From the NCBI GenBank assembly GCA_949592205.1, contig CATIUR010000003.1, positions 142,763,259 to 142,827,258 of the forward strand: a stretch of 64,000 nt of DNA, read 5' to 3'. Shown here in pieces: positions 11,428-24,239 of this stretch; position 1 is the first letter of the stretch, and the number at the start of each line of letters is the position of its first letter. A program made the translations under genes and the position numbers. This stretch comes from Helichrysum umbraculigerum. Its lineage: Eukaryota > Streptophyta > Magnoliopsida > Asterales > Asteraceae. The notes under the pieces are model-generated. The model worked only from the letters and a program-made list of their open reading frames with translations. It was not told the DNA's origin and did not search any database.

Positions 11428-12445
11428 TGTAACGTCCACTTTAAGGGCCTAAGGGTATTCTGGAAATTATTCTAGCTTTAAAAAGTTATTTAATATGTTA
11501 GGAAATTTATTGTTTATTTCGAGTTATTGTGACTAGTAAATTATTACATGTTTTAACTTTATATAGTTGAACGTAAAATAAAATTGTTGGAATCGTAAAT
11601 GATATTAGGTTACAGACAATAGGTTTAGAAGGAGACTGTTTTTAAGTGGATACGGGGTCGGTTGGGAAAAATGCCGACCTATTTATCTACCTTTCCCAAT
11701 TAGGAAAGTTCACTTCCTTGAACTCAAAAACTTCAAAACCTAAGACCTAAAGTTTGAACCAAACTTTAAGCTGTGATCTTAAACTAAGTTTCATCATCTT
11801 AATCTTGTTCTTCCTTCAATTAGTAAGTTGATTCTTGAATTTGTTTTCTTGAAATTTGATTGTTTAACTAAATGATTGAAGTTATTGATTTGTTATGGAA
11901 ATTAAGCTAATACTTGATGCATATGATGTTGTTGATGATATATGATGTTAGTTGCTGTTGTTTGAAGCAATAGAATCTGAGTTTTGTGATTGTTTTGTGA
12001 TTTTGGATAAAAAAAATCAGGTATGGTTTTGAGCCTGGTGCAAGTCGTTGGAAGAAGGGTTGTACCCGGCGGGTACCACCCTTACCCGGCGGGTAAAATG
12101 GCAAAACTGGGGTACCCGGTTGGTAACCATGGTACTCGGCTGGTACTCCAAGCCTTAAAATGAGATTTGCTTCTGTTACCACCAAAGTTAAATCACCCGG
12201 CTTGTAAGCTTGGTACCCGGCTGGTGAGGCTTTGTACCCGGTGGGTAGTGCCCGATTTGTGTGATTTTTATTTTTAACGAAACACATGTGTTATTGTTAT
12301 GTTATATAAATTCTAAACTGAATTATTAACTTATGTTATGTTTTGTTCTCAGACACGGAGAAGACTCAGTAATATAAGATTTCTGAGTTTACGATTGAGA
12401 CAATTAGGTGATCACTATCAAACTAAAACGCGAACCTGGTAGCCA
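11428..12445 (+). repeat. LTR-like segment, unit III
   Basis: 1,018-bp copy of the segment at 5579, with two TACCCGGCGGGTA motifs before AAAATGG. Confidence 0.45.
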
Positions 12446-12964
12446 TTTTTTAACAATCATATAACTAGATAAGAAGCCAGTACTCAGAATAACAGGGAAT
12501 CACTATGCTAAACATGAAAATGTGTCAATACCCATAACTAAATGCCATTAGCCATTAAACTCTTGAACAGTTGAACCCATAGCAATCAAGAAAGCTGAAA
12601 ATTCATTTTGAGGATGAATGTTGGTACCACTATGTTTTGCATCTTATGAACATTAAGTTCGACACTTCTTTGTTTCACGGGATAGAAATCATCACTGTTG
12701 GGTTCAGGTGATCGATCATGAACATGTTCATTTTCGTTACTTCTAAACCACATAAAATAAAGTACAACCGATTCATGGTATTTTAAAATTAGCTAAGGGT
12801 GTCACCCCACACCCGCTCGGCTAGCTCTATGTAGCCCCGTCCCTCTACATACATGAGAAAAATATATGGTTTATTGAATTTTATTTTGGAAAACATGTCA
12901 ACGTCTAACAATGAGACAAAAATAGTAGCTTTTTTAACTTTTGAGTGTGTAGCTGCAAAAAATA

Positions 12965-13097
12965 GGGGAGTGATTCGTACACCACATATTTTTGGACGTA
13001 CACCACCAAACATGTTTTATAGCGTTGTATAGTACAACACCCTGTAGCATGTTTGGTGGTGTATAGCTAAAAACAGGTGGGGTACGAATCATTACCC
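12965..13097. mobile_element. Foldback MITE upstream of psi-B, unit III
   Basis: Same 133-bp element, followed directly by TTATAAATATGG. Confidence 0.75.
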
Positions 13098-13164
13098 TTA
13101 TAAATATGGATATACATCTCTATTTCTCATCATTATGATACATATTTTAGCAATCTTCATAGCA

Positions 13165-14279
13165 ATGCCTACGATTATCACCACATTTCATATCATCTTC
13201 ATTCTTCTCATTGTGTTAATTATAATTATAATAATTATAATTATAATATAGTACTTTCATAACCATATTCTTTTTCTGGGCGGTCGACCACTTTGCTCAC
13301 CTTCGAAGATGGCATGCTAATAACAAACTACACCTATTGAAAAAGTTTTAATTTTTTCATTTTGTTTGTGAAGTGGTTTATAATGTAACAACCGATAAAA
13401 AAACGAAAATAAAAATATTTATAGTTGTCATCTTTCATGCCAAAGGCAAGTGAAAAGAATGATATTATAAATATCACAATATCTAAAAATTCATTTCATG
13501 GATTACTTGTTTTTCAACCCCGGTCGAGAAAATTAAACAGCTAATATGTTATACTTACTAACGCCCTTACATGGAACGTAACGCAAAAATATTGTTGACG
13601 AATTCAATGAATGAATCCGTTGCGGACTATGAACTTGTGAAGTATTGTGATGAAAATTTAGGTGAATACGCATTGGCCAGGGGCGAATTTATGTAGAGTT
13701 AAGGTGGGTCATTGGACCACCACTTATTTTTTTTTCTAGAGTTCCCATATAATATTTGTAATGGACCCCCTTAAGATTGAGTTTGGACCCCCCTCGAACT
13801 CAAATCTTTCAAACATGAAATAGCCCACTATTGATCTATTAAATTAGCCTAATTCTGATAGTTATATTCATATTAAATCACTAATTCTTGCTATATTTGT
13901 TACAATAATTATTTATAATCACGTATTCATGCTATGTTTGATGTAAGATTCAAAAAAAATTTCTTCTCTTATTGGTATTTATGATTTTGGTAAAACCTGT
14001 TACTAAAGTTGAAAAATCCTATGGGAGATTTGAATTTATCGAATAAGCTATGCATTGACCATGCCAAATTAGTTTGTTTTATGCTAGAAAATTTGACTTC
14101 TTTAATTAAAAAGGTTTAAGCTGTTATTGTAAGTCTTTGTTGTTTTTGTTGCAACATTAAAATTCTTAACAAAGAAAGGAGAATCTAACAAAAGTGATTG
14201 ATGAATATATGAATATTGTTTAATGGGGATTTGTTCATCTAAAGATGGTGATGAATATTGCACATGTAGCTATCGATGT
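13165..14279 (+). pseudogene. Defensin-like pseudogene psi-B, unit III
   Basis: Signal exon remnant at 13165-13251, second-exon remnant at 13571-13696, insertion at 13678-14222, tail with the last cysteines at 14223-14279. The lesions are those of unit I and the adjacent sequence reads CATTGGCC as in unit I. Confidence 0.8.
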
Positions 14280-15046
14280 TTAACTTCTTTTTTACATTAA
14301 ATTACAATGCTATCTATGAATATAGTAACTTAATATATCGTGATCAATCTGTTTTCTTAAACTTTAACTTTATAATGCAACATCTTATCAAACTATCCTA
14401 TGCATTTTTATAAATTTGATGCGAATGTATGATCATAATAATATTGTATTGAATTTTCACTAAAAGAAATAAAAAAATCCTATATTCAACGGGTTACTGT
14501 ATTTTATTTTGAAAAACATGTTAACTGTACTCTTAAAACATTTTTAAATATTAATTGAAATAAAACAGAAAATCACTTTGAAAATCAATTACTCCATCTC
14601 ATATATAAGTGATTGCACAATTTTTTTTAAAAAAAATCCGTATAAACCACTAGTTATAACGCGTAAAAAGCAAAGTGAACCATGTAAATAACAACTTCTA
14701 AGTTACTATCATCGGAGATGTTGTATAGCGAGTTTTGCTGAAAAAAAATAAAGTTCAATTATTCAAACGAATATTTTGTGAAAGAATAGGTACAATAACC
14801 TTACATTACCTATAATTTGATGCATTTTTATGTTTTCTAACACTTAACAGATACACTAAATGCAATGTAAGTTTGTAACCTATTTATGAGACAAAAATAA
14901 TAGTACTAATGTAAATGTTTTCTTAAAGTTATTGGTTTGACTAAAATAATAAATGATTTAATAAATAAAAAAAGTAAACTTAATAATTCTGGACGTGACT
15001 ACAATAATATGGGGGAAAAAACGATGACATTGCATTCTTTTTTAAG
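14280..15046. other. Spacer between psi-B and the palindrome, unit III
   Basis: AT-rich, conserved with the other units, no gene seen. Confidence 0.55.
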
Positions 15047-15104
15047 TTAATCGATTACGTGTCAATTCAAAGTTAAAACTTTGAATTGACACATAATCGA
15101 TTAA
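15047..15104. repeat. 58-bp palindrome upstream of gene A copy 3
   Basis: Same palindrome as at 9202. Confidence 0.85.
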
Positions 15105-15367
15105 TTTAAAAAAACACGTCGAATACATGTTATCGATTTTTCTCAAGCATGACCTGTAAGATTTGATGGAGCTCATGCCTCTCGTAATATTGAATTAAAA
15201 GACATAATTCTTTTTATATGATAGTTAAAATGCATTATTACGTTACATTTTCCAGTACTTTTTAATTAAAATTAATTCAATGCGATTAAACCTATTAATG
15301 ACTATCGATGAAACAAAGATACTAGTAATAATATAAATGATTTAATAAATAGAGAAAAATTAAACAC

Positions 15368-15375
15368 TATAAATA
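15368..15375 (+). promoter_or_regulatory. TATA box of gene A copy 3; upstream block deleted
   Basis: TATAAATA is kept, but about 36 bases present in copies 1, 2 and 4, containing CTTTATGGGACAATATATG, are missing some 30 bases upstream. Expression of this copy could differ. Confidence 0.7.
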
Positions 15376-15441
15376 GGGACACATATCTCTGTTTCTCATC
15401 ATTCTAACAATATATATATTTTAATTAATCCCTTCATATTT

Positions 15442-15518
15442 ATGGCTAAGATTATCACCACATTTCATATTATCTTCATTCTTCTCATTGTTTCAGGTAT
15501 ACTTATACTACTTTCTTA

Positions 15519-15549
<31 letters not shown>

Positions 15550-16110
15550 TGGTATTTAATATTGTTATAATTTGTAAGGTTTATTCAATCATATTTATAT
15601 TTCAATTCAAACTAATAACAAACTACACCCATTGAAAAAGTTTTAACTTCTCTATTTCTTTCTGAAGTGATCAATAATTTAACAAATAAATGGACATATT
15701 TATTTTTACAATCTTTCATGCTACACACAAAGGAAAAAGCTAGTTAATTAATCACTATTAGGGACCCTTTTTTTCTTATATATTTTGTAACTTAAAAAGA
15801 ATGATATTGTAAATTTCAAATCTAAAAATTCATTGAATGGATTACTTGTTTTTTTTTCTCCAATCAGAAAAATCGGTTATTACTAGGTTACGCTTATTAA
15901 CTTTATTGATTGGAACATAATGCAGGAATGATGTTGGCGAGTTCAGCGGATGAATCTGCTAGAAATCATGAACCTGTTGCGTCCTGTGAAGAAAATATAG
16001 GCAAATGTAATTGGGGGGCGGGAAATTGTGACTTTGCGTGTCTAGAAAGACATCCACAGGGGCAGGGGACTTGTGCTGATGATAATTGCATATGTAGATA
16101 TCCATGTTAA
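15442..16110 (+). CDS. Defensin-like secreted eight-cysteine peptide, gene A copy 3
   Basis: Exons 15442-15496 and 15926-16110 around a 429-bp intron that contains an unusually long T run (about 15523-15550). The 79-residue product has the same sequence as copies 2 and 4. Both splice sites are intact. The promoter deletion is the main difference. Confidence 0.87.
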
Positions 16111-17245
16111 ACATCTATTTTATGTTAAACTACAATGCAATTCTATTAATGTAGTAAATAATATTATGATCAATTTTTTTCTGAAGTTTAATTTTGCAAT
16201 GGAACTTCTTATTAACTATGGTCTCTGTTTTCGTAATGTTGATATCACTTTTTATTTTTCACTACCGTTGAATTTCATGTGGAGCCCTTCGAAGATGAAG
16301 GTCCGCGCCTGTCTAATCCCAGATTTGATAAGAAACGCCTCGAATTAACGAAACTCTTTTCATTTTTGGTTTAGTGTTAGAGCTACACGCAATATTAGTA
16401 GATGTTAGCATCAAATATTTGTTATGTAAGTTTTTATTATACATTTCTTGAGTTGGAATGGATTTGGTATTCGCAGCTATATTTATACTTCATCTAACAA
16501 ATGAATAATTAACATTTAGAGAGATTAAGTTTTAGTACAAATAAAATCACGACTACTTTTTTAATCTCCATAATCTATATCTTTACTCCTATATAAACCA
16601 TTTCCATACATTCCTTAAAAACTTAAAGAAAGGGAGATGGGATATTACTTTTTTACACCTCTAAAAAGTCTAAGTTAGGAAACCAAAATATGGAAATAAA
16701 TTGTTAAAGAAAAATATGAAATCAAAATGTTAATTACAACGATTCTACTAATAGTTTGAACATATGGAAACTAATGTAATAAATTTAAAATCAAGCCAAA
16801 AAACATTTGCAATTAATTTATACATGTTTGTGCTTTTAATAAAATAAATACCTCAAATAGAATATTTACATTAAAAAGTTAGTTTATGATTGTGGTATTT
16901 TACTTTATAATTGTTGCGAAGAAGTTATATATGTATTATGTAACTTGCTATTAGTATGACACAAAATTTAAATAACCAAGTTAAAAAAAAACTATTCGTA
17001 ATTTTCATAATTATCAAGCATATATTAACTTTCATTTGAGGAACACAATTTATCATATATTATTTCGCTACATCGTGCGGGTAATATACTAGTTCAATAT
17101 TAAACATCAAAATACAAACAACAAAATTATATGACATTAATTACATTAACTTTTATTTATTTTTCAAAAATCTTTATTCCTATATAAACCATTTCCATAC
17201 ATTCCTTAAAAAATTAAAGAAAGGGAGATGGGATATTACTTTTTT
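16111..17245. other. 3' spacer of gene A copy 3
   Basis: Matches 4440-5578, with both 73-bp direct repeats. An open frame overlapping the gene's 3' end (16073-16348) is chance: it is out of frame with the peptide and not kept as protein. Confidence 0.6.
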
Positions 17246-18283
17246 TGTAACGTCCACTTTAAGGGCCTAAGGGTATTCTGGAAATTTTTCTAGCTTTAAA
17301 AAGTTATTTAATATGTTAGGAAATTTATTGTTTATTTCGAGTTATTGTGACTAGTAAATTATTACATGTTTTAACTTTATATAGTTGAAGGTAAAATAAA
17401 ATTGTTGAATCGTAAATGATTTTAGGTTCCAGACAATAGGTTTAGAAGGAGACTGTTTTTAAGTGGATACGGGGTCGGTTGGGAAATATGCCGACCTATT
17501 TATCTACTTTTCCCAATTAGGAAAGTTCACTTCCTTGAACTCAAAAACTTCAAAACCTAAGACCTAAAGTTTGAACCAAACTTTAAGCTGTGATCTTAAA
17601 CTAAGTTTCATCATCTTAATCTTGTTCTTCCTTCAATTAGTAAGTTGATTCTTGAATTTGTTTTCTTGAAATTTGATTGTTTAACTAAATGATTGAAGTT
17701 ATTGATTTGTTATGGAAATTAAGCTAATACTTGATGCATATGATGTTGTTGATGATATATGATGTTAGTTGCTGTTGTTTGAAGCAATAGAATCTGAGTT
17801 TTGTGATTGTTTTGTGATTTTGGATAAAAAAAAATCAGGTATGGTTTTGAGCCTGGTGCAAGTCGCTGGAAGAAGGGTTGTACCCGGCGGGTACACCCTT
17901 ACCCGGCGGGTAAAATGGCAAAACTGGGGTACCCGGTTGGTAACCATGGTACTCGGCTGGTACTCCAAGCCTTAAAACGAGATTTGCTTCTGTTACCACC
18001 AATGTTAAATCACCCGGCTTGTAAGCTTGGTACCCGGCTGGTGAGGCTTTGTACCCGGCGGGTACTCATGTTACCCGGCGGGTAGTGCCCGATTTGTGTG
18101 ATTTTTATTTTTAACTACAGCACATGTGTTATTGTTATGTTATATAAATTCTAAACTGAATTATTAACTTATGTTATGTTTTGTTCTCAGACACGGAGAA
18201 GACTCAGTAATATAAGATTTCTGAGTTTACGATTGAGACAATTAGGTGATCACTACCAAACTAAAACTCGAACCTGGTAGCCA
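17246..18283 (+). repeat. LTR-like segment, unit IV
   Basis: 1,038-bp copy with an extra TACCCGGCGGGTA pair near its 3' part (around 18053-18083). Unit V shares this feature. Confidence 0.45.
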
Positions 18284-18802
18284 TTTTTTAACAATCATAT
18301 AACTAGATAAGAAGCCAGTACTCAGAATAACAGGGAATCACTACGCTAAACATGAAAATGTGTCAATACCCATAACTAAATGCCGTTAGCCATTAAACTC
18401 TTGAACAGTTGAACCCATAGCAATCAAGAAAGCTGAAAATTCATTTTGCGGATGAATTTTGGTACCACTATGTTTTGCATCTTATGAACATTAAGTTCGA
18501 CACTTCTTTGTTTCACTGGATAGAAATCATCACTGTTAGGTTCAGGTGATCGATCATGAACAAGTTCATTTTCGTTACTTCTAAACCACATAAAATAAAG
18601 TACAGCCGATTCATGGTATGTTAAAATTAGCTAAGGGTGTCACCCCACACCCGCTCGGCTAGCTCTATGTAGCCCCGTCCCTCTACATACATGAGAAAAA
18701 TATATGGTTTATTGAATTTTATTTTGGAAAACATGTCAACGTCTAACAATGAGACAAAAATAGTAGCTTTTTTAACTTTTGAGTGTGTAGCTGCAAAAAA
18801 TA

Positions 18803-18935
18803 GGGGAGTGATTCGTACACCACATATTTTTGGCCGTACACCACCAAACATGTTTTATAGCGTTGTATAGTACAACACCCTGTAGCATGTTTGGTGGTGT
18901 ATAGCAAAAAACAGGTGGGGTACGAATCATTACCC
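18803..18935. mobile_element. Foldback MITE upstream of psi-B, unit IV
   Basis: Same element as at 1269. The right arm has ATAGCAAAAAACAGG where the other units have ATAGCTAAAAACAGG. Confidence 0.75.
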
Positions 18936-20001
18936 TTATAAATATGGTTATACATCTCTATTTCTCATCATTATGATACATATTTTAGCAATCTTCGTAG
19001 CAATGCCTATGATTATCACCACATTTCATATCATCTTCATTCTTCTCATTGTGTTAATTATAATTATAATAATTATAATTATAATATAGTACTTTCATAA
19101 CCATATTCTTTTTCTGGGCGGTCGACCACTTTGCTCACCTTCGAAGATAGCATGCTAATAACAAACTACACCTATTGAAAAAGTTTTAATTTTTTCATTT
19201 TGTTTGTGAAGTAGTTTATAATGTAACAACTGATAAAAAAAACGAAAATAAAAATATTTATAGTTGTCATCTTTCATGCCAAAGGCAAGTAAAAAGAATG
19301 ATATTATAAATATCACAATATCTAAAAATTCATTTCATGGATTAGTTGTTTTTCAACCCCGGTCGAGAAAATTAAACAGCTAATCTGTTATACTTACTAA
19401 CGCCCTTACATGTAACGTAACGCAAAATTTTTTTTAAGAATTCAACGAATGAATCCGTTGCGGACTATGAACTTGTGAAGTATTGTGATGAAAATTTAGG
19501 TGAATACGCATGGGCCAGGGGCGAATTTATGTAGAGTTAAGGTGGGTCATTGGACCACCACTTATTTTTTTTCTTCTAGAGTTCCCATATAATATTTGTA
19601 ATGGACCCCCTTAAGATTGAGTTTGGCCCCCCCTCGAACTCAAATCTTTCAAACATGAAATAGCCCACTATTGATCTATTAAATTAGCCCAATTCCGATA
19701 GTTATATTCATATTAAATCACTAATTCTTGCTATATTTGTTATAATAATTATTTATAATCACGTATTCATGCTATGTTTGATGTAAGATTCAAAAAAAAT
19801 TTCTTCTCTTTTTGGTATTTATGATTTTGGTAAAACCTGTTACTGAAGTTGAAAAATCCTATGGGAGATTTGAATTTATCGAATAAGCTATGCATTGACC
19901 ATGCCAAATTAGTTTGTTTTATGCTAGAAAATTTGACTTTTTTAATTAAAAAGGTTTAAGCTGTTATTGTAAGTCTTTGTTGTTTTTGTTGCAACATTAA
20001 A

Positions 20002-20006
20002 ATTCT
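20002..20006. repeat. Left target-site duplication ATTCT
   Basis: ATTCT precedes the TG of the left terminal LTR. Intact units read AAAATTCTTAAC here, so the insertion point is exact. The partner is 35343-35347. Confidence 0.93.
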
Positions 20007-20456
20007 TGAAAGTGCCCCCTGGATGTGGATCTAAGTGTTGATCGATAGTAATAGATTGGCGGAATCAATCAATTACACAAACAAGTAATAAACTCAAACC
20101 GAAAACAATGATTAATCAAAGTAAACGAGTATATTAGCTTGTAAATCGTATTGGAACTGTTTACAGAAGTGCTTAGTCGACAAATGGTGCTAGGGTTTCG
20201 TCAACCCTAGCCGAAAACCCGTAGGTTTCAATTTATACTAAAACAAAATCGGCAGACATGCGTCACTTGGGAAGTGTCGCATGTCGCCGCCCTCATGCGT
20301 CACTTACCTAAGTGTCGCTATGCGTCACTAAGGCAAGTGTCGCCTAATGCTAAACTTAAGTGTCGCAAATACAGAAAATGACTTTTCTATTAAAACTAAC
20401 TAACGACACTTACAACTCAATAGACCAACTGACAGACACACAAACATGTATCAACA
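20007..20456 (-). repeat. LTR of block C (complete, 450 bp)
   Basis: On the minus strand it starts TGTTGATACATG and ends GCACTTTCA. It contains many GCGTCACTT / AAGTGTCGC motifs. Bases 20007-20412 are the inverted copy of 24992-25397. Confidence 0.88.
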
Positions 20457-20469
20457 AACTCCCCCGTGT
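20457..20469 (-). promoter_or_regulatory. Polypurine tract of block C
   Basis: Reads CACGGGGGAGTTT on the minus strand directly before the LTR, the expected primer site for plus-strand DNA synthesis. It confirms that 20007-20456 is a 3' LTR in minus orientation. Confidence 0.8.
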
Positions 20470-20500
20470 CTTCAGCTTGGTCTTCAAAAACATCTTCAGT

Positions 20501-23101
20501 TTAAACCCAACCTGGTGGAAATACTCCACCAGCATGAATACCCACTCGAACACAAATCTCGACCACCTTCTCGAACTTTGAAGCTTCTTCTTGATCATAA
20601 CGATGATACTCCATCTTACTTTTGTGAAGAGCTTTCAAATCTTTCTTCGTCAAATTGATAAGGCTGATCGGATCAAAAACACGAAGAGTTCTTCCATACT
20701 TTGCAGATAAACTCCAATTACCCTTCTCAATCACTGGATCTTCAACCGAAAGATATTCAATGACTGCTTCTTGAGTAACAGAGTCAAACCACCAATATCG
20801 TAATCTTTTCAGAAAATCAAGTGGTAATGACTACAAAGGCACAGTTTTCTGACTAGCAGCTGGAGGATAATGATACTTCACAATCGGTTGCTGAGTTCTT
20901 GAATCCAACTTTTTCTTGTATGAATAACGAACTCCCAACTCTGGTCTAACCCACAAATACTTCTTGCTGTTAATATCTCTTCTGAGAATCTTCTGAAACA
21001 TATTACCACGAAAATCATCAGTGTGGTTAACGATATTCAGCTGAGCAAGACGATTTAATTCCTCCTTCGGCAATGTGCTGATACAGTTAAATCTTGGCCG
21101 AAAATACTGTACTCCATCTCTTCGCTTAATAAGAATCAGAAAGTTGACTTCATCAAACTTCCAACTTCTGATTAATCCAGTCAAATCACCTCGAACCTGA
21201 TATGTTTTGCAAATCTTCAATTCAGGCTTGAGCTTTCGAAACATTGGGCGCTCTGAAGATGTAGACGGTTGCGCTTGTTCAGGAACAGATTCAGCAGTTG
21301 GTTGTTCCTGAGTAGTATCTGTTTGAGGCTCTTGGTCATCATCAGAATCATCGGACTCAATGATCGGTGCATCAAAATCGTACGGTTGAGCTGGTTGTTT
21401 CTGAACTGGTTCCGATTCTCGCTCAGGTGCTGGTTCCTGATGAGGATTAACCAAATATTCTTCGTCTGACCCTGGAACCTCAGCATCCATCTCTATATCA
21501 TCCGGATCGACTGATCTATCTTCTTCATCATCCGGATTTATCAAACTCTGAATGTATGTGAGATTAACATTCGAATAATCAACCGAAATGGGTCTCGGTT
21601 GTCCTGGAACATCAACGAAATAATCCAAAGCAATGTTTTCATTAATAGAATCTGGATTTACATTTTCGGATTCTGGGGGAGGGGTTACATTTGTTTCTAA
21701 GGTTCTCTGACCTTCCTCCCCCGAAACAACAGTAACCGCTTCCAATTCTAACAACCTAGACTGCACATCTTTCAATTCTAGCTGCAACTCCTGCACATGA
21801 GCTGCTTTTATCTCCAAATCTTTTATTTGAGCAGCTTGAGCTTCAATCACGGCAGCCTGATCATCAAAACGCTTGTTCATCTGAGTTATCTGATCAAGTA
21901 ACTGCTGAAGCATCGCAGTCGGCGGTTGTTGTTGTTGTTGTTGATCTTGGTGACCAGGTTCCTGAATAGTAATTCCTGTTCGCTGGCGTCTTCTCAATGG
22001 TAAATTAGCATAAGACGGAGAAGACCCAGCTGGTCGCTTTCCAAGATTAGGCGGTACATGAACACGCCCCGCAGAAATCCTTCTCAAAATACGCTTAAAG
22101 CGTCGAGGATCAGCCAACTGTATTCCATCCAATGCATCCTGAGGTGGTACATCACCTGGAGAATCAGGTGGTGTAAGACCACCATCAGATTCCTCAGCTG
22201 GAACCTCTTCAACTTGCTCAATATCCTCCAAATCTTGAGCTACAGCAGCATCAACTAAATCTGCATCATTGACCGGAGGAGCAACAACATCCTCATAACC
22301 ATCCCCGGGCGGCGCAACATAGTTTTCGTTTACTATGTGCCCAAATAACTCACGATCAGGTAAGATCTGAGAATCTTTTGGTGGCAGCTTACAGTCATTG
22401 AAAACACGTAACATCATGGGCGTTGGAAATAGTAACGATCTTAGATCCGGAGCTATTCCCAAATTCAAATCATTTAACAACAGCTGAACAAAACGAGGAT
22501 ATAACAGCCATTTTTCTTTTCCAGCTCGAACATTATCAACCATATTCCCGAAAATATAACCGCTGAAGTTATACGGCTTGTTATAAACTAACGCCAGCAT
22601 CAGAGATAAAGTCATGTGACTAGCAGCATCGTATCCTCCTTTTCGTGGAGATAAACACACAATTACGATGTGAGCTAAGTATCTCCAAACTCTACAGAGA
22701 TACTGTTTACGAAAATCAGTAAGCTGATCAGCCGGATAACCCAATCTCTGAAGACCCCCGTAGATAAAAGTGGTCTCAAAAACGGTCGGCATATCGTTTG
22801 CATCATCAAACTGCAAAACACGGCGAACTGAATCCTGTGTAATCTGAATCTCACGACCAAACATAGTGGACACAATCCTCGGAGTGTCGTTCTCTGTTCT
22901 GATAAATGCGTGGTCATAAAACTCCTCGATTTGATTCATATACACTGGTACTGAAGCTGTAATAGCGTAATGAATCCTCGAACGTCTAAGAAACTCGATC
23001 ATCGGCCGAAAAGGCAACGAGTTCTTATGCGTAGATTCCAAAAATGCAACAATGTTGTGCCTGGTGTTTGTGCGACGATAATAATCCTGAAGATTCTCCA
23101 T
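20501..23101 (-). CDS. Large extra ORF of the Copia-type element, one in-frame TAG
   Basis: The open frame runs 23101-20831 (756 codons), then after one TAG continues in the same frame for 109 more codons to a stop at 20501, close to the polypurine tract. The N-terminal 215 residues form a globular domain (motifs such as NIVAFLES and YPRFVQLLL). I recall this domain in Asteraceae retroelement proteins sometimes labelled synaptobrevin/longin-like, and that label is probably wrong. Then come a proline-rich region, a glutamine run near residue 390, a coiled coil to about 460, a long acidic stretch, and a basic C-terminal domain. It is not gag (no zinc knuckle) and not pol. Its place before the 3' LTR is where some Copia elements carry env-like ORFs. 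Function unknown. Confidence 0.7.
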
Positions 23102-23159
23102 CTGTAACTATAAACCAGACAAGAACACGAAAAATCGTTACAGAATAAGCTCAAAATCA

Positions 23160-24120
23160 TAATCGAAAAATCTGATATTATAGCGTCACTGAAGAAGTGA
23201 CGCACGTAACATATCCGACACTTAAAGAGTGCCGTATGAAAATCAGAAATCAGAAGGATGCGTCACTTAAGGTAAGTGACGCATTGAAAGCGTCACTGGT
23301 GTAAGTGACGTTGCCGCAACATGTATCATTCAAGCGGCACTTAACAAGTGACGGGTATGCGTCATTTATAAAATGACGGTTAGTAATAGCGGCACTGACA
23401 GCGTCAGTTAAGGAAGTGACGGATCAAAGCGTCACTCGGTAAGTATGATGTGGGAGTGACGCATAAAGGCGTCACTCAGCAAAGTGACGTTTAAAGGCGT
23501 CACTTGTTGAAGTGACATTAACCTGTGAAATTACTATTAAGCGTCACTTAAGGAATTGACGCTTGAAGTGACGCAACGATGAAGATCATCGTGTCACTGT
23601 TCAAGCCCAGAAATCACGACGAACCAAATTTGGGGTTTTTTGAAAACGAGTTAACCAAACGGTGCGGCAAGTGAAGACGAGTAAAACACACCGTTTATTA
23701 ACACAAAACAATAACAAAACGATCCCCAATAATCATGATTTCATAAACCCTAAAAACCCGAAACTTCAATCGACGATTAAATCATGAATACGCAATTATA
23801 ATAGATAAGAATGGTACCTAATGATGCGTATAAGTGAGATGAACAAGGTAACGGAGGCCGATTGCACGCAAAATACACAAAAAGCCGTAGATCGATCGGA
23901 AAGCACGAACAGTCGAAGTGACGCAGCGACGAGAGAAGTGACGCAAGGGTAGTGGAAGTGACGCGTAGTGAATAGTGTTGGTGGTAGAAATAAGTGCCGG
24001 ATACGGACTATTTATACCAAAACCCTAATCAGCGTCACTTTTATGCGTCACTTAGAACGACTCTTAAAGCGTCACTTTTATGCGTCACTATGAGCGTCAC
24101 TTATGAAGTGACGCATATCG
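23160..24120. repeat. Array of inverted GCGTCACTT / AAGTGACGC motifs
   Basis: Non-coding leader upstream of the extra ORF. At least eight close inverted pairs lie between 23,180 and 23,560, for example GCGTCACTTAAGGTAAGTGACGC. More single motifs follow to 24,115. Each pair could form a short hairpin in RNA. The TGACG core also resembles binding sites of TGA-type bZIP factors. Confidence 0.85.
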
Positions 24121-24239
24121 ACAGTTTTTAACGAAATTTAAAATTTTATCGATCTTTTGCGTAGTACTCAATTTGACAGTAAATGTGACTTGGTAAAAAA
24201 ATATAATTTAACAAAATTACAACAATAAAAACCAAACTA

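Larger units (their letters stand above)
11428..17245. repeat. Tandem array unit III (5,818 bp)
   Basis: Complete unit. Its psi-B region groups with unit I, while its LTR-like segment shares variants (TATAAATTCT) with units IV and V. This makes it a mosaic. It also has a 36-base deletion in the gene A promoter and an expanded T run in the intron. Confidence 0.9.

Noticed and set aside
12789..13013. 74-codon minus-strand open frame ending in the MITE
   Set aside because: Open only in units III and IV, spans a MITE boundary, and is disrupted by a one-base indel in units I and II.
16073..16348. 91-codon frame overlapping the 3' end of gene A
   Set aside because: Out of frame with the peptide and made of 3' flanking DNA; it is lost by small indels in other units.
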